From the NCBI GenBank assembly GCA_031278075.1, contig JAITLE010000017.1, positions 1 to 19,263 of the forward strand: a DNA stretch of 19,263 bases, given 5' to 3'. Shown in pieces: positions 13,810-19,263 of this stretch. A program made the translations under genes and the position numbers. The notes beneath the pieces were generated by a model. It was not told the DNA's origin. It made no database searches and saw nothing but the letters and a program-made list of their open reading frames with translations. This DNA comes from Bifidobacteriaceae bacterium. GTDB taxonomy: Bacteria > Actinomycetota > Actinomycetes > Actinomycetales > WQXJ01. The first letter of the stretch is position 1. Each line of letters begins with the position of its first letter.

Positions 13810-14811
13810 ATGGCTGAGGTCGTTCTGGTCCAAGGCGCCGCGCCGGCGCGGACGCCGCGCGTCGCCGGACGCTGGCCCCGTTTCATCCTGCGCCGCGGGG
13901 CCAGGTTGGTGGTCTCGCTGTGGGTGCTGGTGACGGCCGCCTTCCTCATGATCCACCTGGTGCCGGGCGATCCGGTGCGCGCCGCGTTGGGTTTGACCGC
14001 CTCACCTGAGACCGTGGCCGCCACCCGCGCCGCGCTCGGCTTGGACGAACCGCTGCTCACCCAGTACTGGGATCACATCCGCGGTCTGTTCACCGGCGAC
14101 TTGGGCGTCTCGATCACCACCCGCCTCCCGGTCGCGGCCACGCTTGGCGCCCGGCTGGCCGCCACCGCCACTTTGGCGGTGGCGGCCTTCGCCGTCGCGG
14201 TGGTCGTGGCCATCCCGATCGGGGCGGCGGTCGCCGTGGCCACGCGGCGCGGCCGCCGCCGCCACCTGGAGGCGGCCTTCGCCGGGACCAGCGTGGTGAT
14301 CGCCGCCATCCCGGACTTCCTGATCGGCGTGCTCCTGGTGGCTGTGTTCTCAGTCGCGCTCCACTGGTTGCCCGTCGCCGGCATGGCCGGCGTGAGCTCC
14401 CTGATCCTGCCGGTCGCGGCCCTGGCCGCGGGCCCGGCCGCGGTCTTGGCGCGCATCACCCGAGTCGAGATGCTCAGCGTCTTGGAGGCGGACTTCGTGC
14501 GCACCGCCCGCGCCAAACGGCTCAGCGCGGTGCGGATCAACCTGGGCCACGCCCTGCCCAACGCGGTCACCGCCACCCTGACCCTGGCCGGGTTGCTGCT
14601 CGGCTCGATGGTGGCCGGCACCGTGCTCGTGGAGAACGTGTTCGCTTGGCCCGGCCTCGGCTCGCAGATCGTGGGCGCCATCGCCGCCAAGGACTACCCG
14701 CTGGTCCAAGGCGTCGTCTTGGTCTATGGGCTGGGTGTGCTGCTGATCAACACTTTGGTCGACTGCGTCCTCGCGGTGCTGGACCCGCGTTCGACCATCG
14801 CGGAGGCATGA
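13810..14811 (+). CDS. ABC peptide-type permease, DppB-like
   Basis: This 333-residue inner-membrane protein has about six membrane spans, starting with RLVVSLWVLVTAAFLMIHLVPGD (32-54), the family's conserved first span followed by PGDPVR. The coupling loop that contacts the ATPase (EAA motif) is at about 226-250, EADFVRTARAKRL followed by ALPNA. LGVSITTRLPV (98-108) matches the conserved periplasmic loop of DppB/OppB. It forms half of the transmembrane pore with the permease domain of the next gene. GGAGAG lies 11 nt before the ATG. A short N-terminal tail of about 20 residues is not conserved. The transported ligand is unknown. Confidence 0.95.
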   Translation: MAEVVLVQGAAPARTPRVAGRWPRFILRRGARLVVSLWVLVTAAFLMIHLVPGDPVRAALGLTASPETVAATRAALGLDEPLLTQYWDHIRGLFTGDLGVSITTRLPVAATLGARLAATATLAVAAFAVAVVVAIPIGAAVAVATRRGRRRHLEAAFAGTSVVIAAIPDFLIGVLLVAVFSVALHWLPVAGMAGVSSLILPVAALAAGPAAVLARITRVEMLSVLEADFVRTARAKRLSAVRINLGHALPNAVTATLTLAGLLLGSMVAGTVLVENVFAWPGLGSQIVGAIAAKDYPLVQGVVLVYGLGVLLINTLVDCVLAVLDPRSTIAEA

Positions 14812-14817
14812 GTCGGT

Positions 14818-16713
14818 ATGAGGCAAGCGTTCCGCACCCCGCTCGGCCGCGCCGCGGCCACGCTGCTCGGCCTTGTGGCGCTAGGCGTGCTGTTCGCGCC
14901 CCTCATCTGGGGCGCGGCCGCCGAGGCGGTGGACACGGACGACATCTTGGCCAAGCCCTCCAGCGCCCACCTGCTCGGCACAGACAGCCTGGGCCGCGAC
15001 CTGTTCGCCCGCACGCTCGTCGCCACCCGCCTCACCGTGGCGTTGGCTTTGGGCGCGACCGGGGTGGCGGTGGCGCTCGGCTTGGTGTTGGGCACGGCCC
15101 CGGTCCTGCTCGGTCGCCACGTCAGGCGTCTCGCCGCGGCGTTCGTCAACATCGCCGTCGCCTTCCCGGGGCTGTTGCTGGCGCTGTTCTTCGCCACCAT
15201 CTTCGGGGTCGGGGCGAAGGGCGCGGTGTTCGCCATCGGCCTGGCGGGCGCCCCGACGATGGCCCGTCTCATACTGACGCTGGTCGCCGGCGTCGAGGCG
15301 CGCGATTTCGTGGTCGCCGCGCGTATCGCCGGATTGGGGCGCGTCCGCGTCCTGCTGCGGCACGTGTTGCCGAACATCGCCGAACCGCTCATCGTCCAGA
15401 CCACCATCGGCGCCGGCAACGTGCTGCTCTCCTTCGCCGGCCTCTCGTTCCTCGGCCTCGGCGTCCAACCGCCCGGCTACGACTGGGGACGGCTCATGAA
15501 CGAGGGCCTCAACCGCATCTACATCAACCCGTTGGCGGCTCTCGCGCCGGGAATCGCCGTGGTCGTGGCCGGTTTGGCGTTCAACCTGACCGGTGAGACG
15601 CTCGCCGCCGCGTTGCGCGTCAGCACCGGTTTGGGCGCCTTCCCAGCGCACGATCCCGACTCCGTCGCTCCCAGCAGCTCATCCGCCACGCTCGACGACG
15701 CGACAGGGCCGGACGCCGTGCTGCGGGTGAGGGACTTGACCGTCGCGTTCGGCGCGGCGCAGCCCGTCAAGGGTGTCTCGTTCGAGGTCGCCGCGGGCGA
15801 GGCCGTCGGGATCGTCGGGGAATCAGGCGCGGGCAAGTCCCTGACGGGACTCGCGATCGCCCAACTGGTCGAACCGCCGGGCCAGGTGGGTGGCGAAGTG
15901 GTGTTCTTGGGCGGCGAGTTGAGCTTGGGCGCCCACCGCAAACTGTTGGGCACCTCCATGGCGCTGGTCTTCCAAGATCCGATGAGCGCGTTCAACCCGG
16001 CGCGGCGGATGGGCGAGCAGCTGGCGGAACTGGGGCGCGCCCACCTGACGCTGGGCCGCCGGGCCGCGTTCGCGCGAGCGGTGGACCGGCTGGAGGCGGT
16101 CCGCATCCCGGACGCGGCCCGCCGGGCCAAACAGCATCCGCACCAGTTCTCGGGCGGGATGCGGCAGAGGGCGATGATCGGCCTTGGGTTGATGGGCACG
16201 CCGGCGTTGATGATCGCGGACGAGCCGACCACGGCCCTGGATGTGACCGTCCAGCGCCAGGTGTTGGATCTGATCGACGAGGTGCGCCGGGACCACGGCG
16301 CGGCCTTGGTGCTGATCAGCCACGACGTGTCTGTGGTGGCGGAACGGTGCTCGAGGCTGCTGGTGATGTACGCCGGGCGGGTGGTCGAGGAGCTGCCAGC
16401 GGGCCGACTCGGCCGCGCCGCCCACCCTTACACCCGTCTGCTCCTCGCGGCCGTGCCGAACCTCGAGACCGACTTGGACCGGCCCTTGGCGGTCATCCCA
16501 GGGCGTCAACCCGCGCCCACGGAGACCATCGTGGGGTGCGCGTTCGCCCGGTGGTGTCCTCGCGCGGGAGAGCGCTGCAGGCAGGAGCGGCCCGAGTTGA
16601 GCGCCGTGGGCGCGGCCGTCGGCGGCCGCGTCGCCTGTTGGCGGCCCGGCCAAGACCCCCTCGAGCCGGCGAGCGTCGGCGCCGACGGCGCGGACGAGGC
16701 GGCGGCCGCGTGA
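14818..16713 (+). CDS. Fused ABC permease (DppC-like) and ATPase (DppD-like)
   Basis: This 631-residue fusion joins two importer subunits. Residues 1-268 are a DppC permease: first span 11-31, LLGTDSLGRDLFAR (52-65), coupling loop EARDFVVAARIAG to LPN (160-186), and FLGLGVQPPGYDWG (211-224). A linker of about 30 residues rich in Ser/Asp follows. Residues 300-611 are an ATPase: Walker A GESGAGKS (334-341), Q386, signature FSGGMRQR (444-451), Walker B LMIADEP (464-470) and H502. The C-terminal oligopeptide-transporter Cys motif is present (C574, C580, C587, C607). Such fusions occur in actinobacterial peptide importers. The frame is continuous and both halves are complete, so this is a real fusion. 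GGAGG lies 11 nt before the ATG. Confidence 0.95.
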   Translation: MRQAFRTPLGRAAATLLGLVALGVLFAPLIWGAAAEAVDTDDILAKPSSAHLLGTDSLGRDLFARTLVATRLTVALALGATGVAVALGLVLGTAPVLLGRHVRRLAAAFVNIAVAFPGLLLALFFATIFGVGAKGAVFAIGLAGAPTMARLILTLVAGVEARDFVVAARIAGLGRVRVLLRHVLPNIAEPLIVQTTIGAGNVLLSFAGLSFLGLGVQPPGYDWGRLMNEGLNRIYINPLAALAPGIAVVVAGLAFNLTGETLAAALRVSTGLGAFPAHDPDSVAPSSSSATLDDATGPDAVLRVRDLTVAFGAAQPVKGVSFEVAAGEAVGIVGESGAGKSLTGLAIAQLVEPPGQVGGEVVFLGGELSLGAHRKLLGTSMALVFQDPMSAFNPARRMGEQLAELGRAHLTLGRRAAFARAVDRLEAVRIPDAARRAKQHPHQFSGGMRQRAMIGLGLMGTPALMIADEPTTALDVTVQRQVLDLIDEVRRDHGAALVLISHDVSVVAERCSRLLVMYAGRVVEELPAGRLGRAAHPYTRLLLAAVPNLETDLDRPLAVIPGRQPAPTETIVGCAFARWCPRAGERCRQERPELSAVGAAVGGRVACWRPGQDPLEPASVGADGADEAAAA

Positions 16714-17501
16714 GCGGCCCGGCTGCTGTCACGGACGGGATCGTGCGCCAAGACGATCCCGAAGCGGGCGGCTTGGCTTTCACGGACGTGATCGTGCGCT
16801 ATGGGCATTTCACGGCGGTCGCGGGCGTGAGCCTCAGCGTGCCGCGCGGCCAGGTGGTCGGCCTGGCGGGGGAATCCGGCTCCGGGAAGACGACCCTCGC
16901 GAAGGCGGCCCTGGGGCTGGCGCCCGTCGCGTCCGGGAGCGTGACGCTGGGCGGACGGCCGATCCGCCGGCGAGGCGAGGCGGGGCGGCTGCAATTGGTG
17001 TTCCAAGACCCGTACGCGTCGCTCGACCCGAGGATGCGGGTGCTCGAGACGATCGCGGAAGCGTTGCCGCGGGGCGTCGACCGGGTGGCGGAGACCACCC
17101 GGCTGCTGGATCTGGTGCGGCTGCCCGAGGCCACCGCGAGCGCTTTCCCGAGCCTCTTGTCGGGCGGCGAACGGCAACGGGTGGCGATCGCGCGGGCGCT
17201 CGCGAGCCGTCCCCAAGTCTTGATCGCGGACGAGATCACGAGCGCGTTGGACGTGTCCACCCAAGGGGCCATCCTCAACCTGGTCCGTGACCTCAAGACG
17301 CGCCTCGGCTTGACCATGCTGTTCATCTCGCACAACCTGGCGGTGCTGCGCTACGTGGCTGACCGCATCGCCGTGATGCGCAGCGGCCGCCTGGTCGAAG
17401 AGGGCCCCACCCATGAGCTGCTCGCCGGGCCACGGCACCCTTACACCCAAGAGCTCCTGGCGGCGGCGCCAGGCAAACACATCGACTGGAACGGAGAATG
17501 A
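16710..17501 (+). CDS. ABC importer ATPase, DppF-like
   Basis: This 263-residue ATPase pairs with the ATPase half of the preceding fusion to drive import. Walker A is GESGSGKT (54-61), Q-loop Q99, signature LSGGERQR (150-157), Walker B VLIADEI with D174/E175, and the switch histidine H208 in FISHNL. It lacks the C-terminal Cys-rich extension found on the partner and ends soon after HPYTQELLAA, so it is short for DppF/OppF but complete as an ATPase. GTG 16710 overlaps the previous stop as GTGA. Its last 11 codons lie in a tandem duplication: the tail GKHIDWNGE is copied 122 bp downstream as GKHLNWNGE at the end of a mini-ORF. Confidence 0.94.
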   Translation: MSGPAAVTDGIVRQDDPEAGGLAFTDVIVRYGHFTAVAGVSLSVPRGQVVGLAGESGSGKTTLAKAALGLAPVASGSVTLGGRPIRRRGEAGRLQLVFQDPYASLDPRMRVLETIAEALPRGVDRVAETTRLLDLVRLPEATASAFPSLLSGGERQRVAIARALASRPQVLIADEITSALDVSTQGAILNLVRDLKTRLGLTMLFISHNLAVLRYVADRIAVMRSGRLVEEGPTHELLAGPRHPYTQELLAAAPGKHIDWNGE

Positions 17502-17711
17502 CCATGACCGAACTCAAGGCGATCGACCAGGCGCATTGGCAGGAGCGTCTCACCACTGTCGCCAAAGACACCTCGGCGCCGGGGGCCGTGCCAGGCAAAC
17601 ACCTCAACTGGAACGGAGAATGACCATGACCGAACTCAAGGCGATCGACCAGGCGCATTGGCAGGAGCGTCTCACCACTGTCGCCAAAGACACCTCGGTG
17701 CCGGGGGCCGT
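17468..17711 (+). repeat. Imperfect 122-bp tandem duplication at the dppF / serine-hydrolase junction
   Basis: Copy 1 is 17468-17589 and copy 2 is 17590-17711, with three differences (17481/17603, 17484/17606, 17577/17699). Each copy holds the last 11 codons of dppF including its stop, the GGAGA Shine-Dalgarno and the first 28 codons of the hydrolase. The period is not a multiple of three, so copy 1 cannot read through into the true hydrolase frame. All three differences change an amino acid (I/L, D/N, A/V). Confidence 0.93.
17504..17623 (+). CDS. Chimeric 39-residue mini-ORF created by the duplication
   Basis: The mini-ORF starts at the ancestral ATG of the hydrolase gene, with GGAGA 6 nt upstream. 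It encodes 28 residues equal to the hydrolase N-terminus except one (A for V) and then runs into the duplicated dppF tail, ending GKHLNWNGE and TGA at 17621-17623. That stop is 2 nt before the functional hydrolase ATG, so ribosomes finishing it could re-initiate on the hydrolase. It is probably translated because it keeps the original initiation site, but a peptide function is unlikely; an effect on downstream translation is more plausible (inference). Confidence 0.5.
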   Translation: MTELKAIDQAHWQERLTTVAKDTSAPGAVPGKHLNWNGE

Positions 17712-19017
17712 CCTCGGCATCTTGCGGCTGCGCGAAGGCCAGCCGGACGAGCTGATCCGCTGCGCCACCGGGATCCTGAACGCGAACACCGGGCGGGACG
17801 TGACCCTGGACTCGGTGTTCCAAATCGGCTCCATCTCGAAGACCTGGACCGCCACGATGATCATGCAGCTGGCGGAGGAGGGCAAGATCGGTCTGGACCA
17901 GCCGGTCAAGGATCTGCTGCCCGGTTTCAAGCTGTCCACACCCGACCTGACCGAACACGTCACGGTGCGCAATCTGCTGAACCACACGTCGGGGCTCGAC
18001 GGCGACGTCTTCGTGGACACCGGCCGCGGCGACGACTGTTTGGAGAAGTACATGGATGTGCTGGCCGATGCCGTCCAGATCTTCCCGGTGGAAGCCACCT
18101 GGTCCTACTGCAACTCGGGGTTCTCGATCCTGGGCCGGATCATCGAGGTGGTCACCGGCCAGGTCTGGGACGCCGCGATCAAGGAACGCCTCTTCGCCCC
18201 GCTCGGCCTGGAGCACACTTGCACCCTGCCGGAGGAGGCGATCTTGTTCGACACGTCGGTGGGGCACGTCGTCACCCCGGAGGGTCCGCAGGTGGCGCCG
18301 GTCTGGTCGTTGATGCGCAACGCCGGGCCGGCCGGGCTGATCGACGCGAGCGTGGGCGACCTGTGCGCGTTCGGGCGGCTGCACCTGACGAAGGGGGTCG
18401 CGGCGGACGGCAAACGGATCCTGAGCGAGGAATCCTGGGAGCAGATGCACGCCTTCAGCGCCGACGTCCCCGAGAAGTACCTGCTCGGCGGTGAATGGGG
18501 GCTGGGCGTGGAGCGGTTCGACTGGCACGGCGCCCTGGTCTACGGGCACGACGGGAACACGATCGGCCAGGCGGCGTTCCTGCGTTACTACCCGGAGGGG
18601 AACCTCGTGGTGGCGATGCTGACCAACGATGGCTCGTCGCACGAGCTGTATCAGACGATCTACGGCGAGGTGTTCCGCGAACTCGCCGGGGTGGAGATCC
18701 AGGACCGGTTGGTGGTGCCGGAAGACCCGGTGGCGCTCGACATAACCCCTTGGCTGGGCGTCTACGAGAGGGCGTCCGTCGAGATCACCGTGGCCGAGGG
18801 CGAGGACGGCCCACACTTCAAGGCGGTGCAAAAGGGAGCTCTGGCCGAGATCGACGCCAGCCCACCCATGGACTGCCTCCTCAAGCCGGTGCGCGAGGGC
18901 CTGTGGGCCGTGTACCTGGAGGACATGAAGACCGATGTCCCGGTGTGGTTCTACCAGCTCGACTCCGGCGAGCGCTACGTCCACTTCGGTGGCCGCGCCA
19001 CCCGCCAGGCCGTCTGA
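17626..19017 (+). CDS. Serine hydrolase of the beta-lactamase / D-aminopeptidase family
   Basis: This 463-residue enzyme of the beta-lactamase superfamily has S69-I-S-K72 (nucleophile and general base), Y161-C-N163 (second catalytic motif) and H308-D-G310 (the HxG equivalent of KTG). After the catalytic domain (to about 355) comes a beta-rich C-terminal domain of about 100 residues, as in D-aminopeptidase or esterase-like members. No signal peptide is present, so it should be cytoplasmic; this argues against an antibiotic-destroying beta-lactamase. As last gene of a peptide importer operon it may cut imported peptides, perhaps with D-residues (inference). ATG 17626 is preferred: GGAGA (17615-17619) is 6 nt upstream. 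ATG 17620 is in frame but too close to that site. Confidence 0.93.
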   Translation: MTELKAIDQAHWQERLTTVAKDTSVPGAVLGILRLREGQPDELIRCATGILNANTGRDVTLDSVFQIGSISKTWTATMIMQLAEEGKIGLDQPVKDLLPGFKLSTPDLTEHVTVRNLLNHTSGLDGDVFVDTGRGDDCLEKYMDVLADAVQIFPVEATWSYCNSGFSILGRIIEVVTGQVWDAAIKERLFAPLGLEHTCTLPEEAILFDTSVGHVVTPEGPQVAPVWSLMRNAGPAGLIDASVGDLCAFGRLHLTKGVAADGKRILSEESWEQMHAFSADVPEKYLLGGEWGLGVERFDWHGALVYGHDGNTIGQAAFLRYYPEGNLVVAMLTNDGSSHELYQTIYGEVFRELAGVEIQDRLVVPEDPVALDITPWLGVYERASVEITVAEGEDGPHFKAVQKGALAEIDASPPMDCLLKPVREGLWAVYLEDMKTDVPVWFYQLDSGERYVHFGGRATRQAV

Positions 19018-19026
19018 CCGCATGGG

Positions 19027-19043
19027 CTTGACACGTTGTCAAG
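19027..19043. promoter_or_regulatory. 17-bp palindrome after the serine-hydrolase gene
   Basis: CTTGACACGTTGTCAAG has perfect 7-bp arms around CGT, 9 bp after the hydrolase stop. It could be an operator, a weak terminator hairpin, or carry a -35 (TTGACA) for something downstream. No good -10 is seen 17 nt away, and no U-tract follows. Confidence 0.5.
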
Positions 19044-19090
19044 TGGCACGTGGCGAGCGCTTCACAGGTGTCGTCCCGGTGACGTGCTGC

Positions 19091-19122
19091 GCCGAGTTGT
19101 GAGGAGCTTCGCATGACTCGGC
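19091..19122 (+). promoter_or_regulatory. Hairpin enclosing a Shine-Dalgarno and ATG
   Basis: GCCGAGT (19091-19097) and ACTCGGC (19116-19122) are perfect 7-bp arms. Their 18-nt loop holds GAGGAG (19101-19106) and ATG (19113-19115). In RNA this would present or block a ribosome binding site. Apart from this and the palindrome, 19018-19263 shows no recognisable gene. Confidence 0.4.
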
Positions 19123-19172
19123 GAGCGCGCCGCCGGACGCGCGGACCAGAGCCGCACAGCGACCACGCCTGA
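19113..19172 (+). CDS. Possible 19-codon micro-ORF
   Basis: An ATG preceded by GAGGAG at a 6-nt spacing opens a frame encoding MTRRARRRTRGPEPHSDHA and TGA. The peptide is very Arg-rich. It could be a leader peptide for a gene beyond the window or a chance ORF; nothing else supports it. Confidence 0.2.
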   Translation: MTRRARRRTRGPEPHSDHA

Positions 19173-19263
19173 ACCGGTCCTGGTCTAGCGCACCCGCCAA
19201 CCACCCACAGAACCACACGCCACAGCCCCCAGGGCCGCCCACCCAGACCAAGCGTCAGGAGTT

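Noticed and set aside
12304..13956. 550-codon open frame on the minus strand
   Set aside because: It is antisense to the substrate-binding protein and the start of dppB, has a His/Arg/Gly-rich translation with no domain, and exists because stop codons are rare in GC-rich DNA.
17413..17625. Upstream extension of the serine-hydrolase frame
   Set aside because: It runs out of phase through the dppF end and duplicated copy 1. The ATG with GGAGA at 17626 is the natural start.
17626..19017. Secreted antibiotic-resistance beta-lactamase
   Set aside because: No signal peptide, and the operon context, HxG motif and C-terminal beta domain point to a peptidase or esterase-like member.

Overview
The window is very GC-rich and densely coded, and reads as chromosome from a high-GC Gram-positive actinomycete (Actinomycetota; the order cannot be fixed from sequence alone). 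The main evidence is the block rsmI - metG - tatD - DUF348/G5 cell-wall protein - ksgA (rsmA) - ispE, a typical actinobacterial arrangement. Frequent GTG/TTG starts, many 4-bp ATGA/GTGA gene overlaps and several apparently leaderless promoters agree with this.

Layout. 1-171: 3' end of rsmI (+). 345-911: nicotinamidase pncA (-), convergent with rsmI and divergent from metG. 1247-3085 metG and 3253-4101 tatD (+), each behind its own leaderless-type promoter. 4234-5508: membrane-anchored cell-wall protein with three DUF348 repeats, a G5 domain and a lysozyme-like C-terminus. 5466-6626 ksgA overlaps it and 6623-7549 ispE overlaps ksgA, so these three are probably co-translated. 7550-7796: non-coding, with two near-identical palindromic repeats and other hairpins between convergent genes. 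7797-10800 (-): an overlapping three-gene operon of GntR/UTRA regulator, ADP-ribosylglycohydrolase-like enzyme and PfkB sugar kinase, matching the yegW/yegU/yegV set of E. coli without the transporter yegT; a perfect operator-like palindrome covers the regulator's -10 and start codon. 10856-12030 (-): CDP-alcohol phosphatidyltransferase and a small VTT/DedA-like membrane protein, overlapping by ATGA. 12166-19017 (+): a complete peptide-type ABC importer (lipoprotein, DppB permease, fused DppC permease-DppD ATPase, DppF ATPase) followed by a serine hydrolase of the beta-lactamase/D-aminopeptidase family. 19018-19263: no clear gene, but a palindrome and a hairpin that would hide the start of a 19-codon micro-ORF.

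Most notable observations: (1) a 122-bp imperfect tandem duplication across the dppF/serine-hydrolase junction, which creates a 39-codon chimeric mini-ORF between the two genes; (2) a pair of about 46-bp hairpin repeats and further hairpins downstream of ispE; (3) five promoters whose -10 hexamer lies 6-7 nt before the ATG; (4) a collagen-like low-complexity insertion inside KsgA. No CRISPR array, transposase, phage gene, tRNA or rRNA was found. No clearly new defence or mobile system is visible; the most unusual material is in the repeats and gene junctions.
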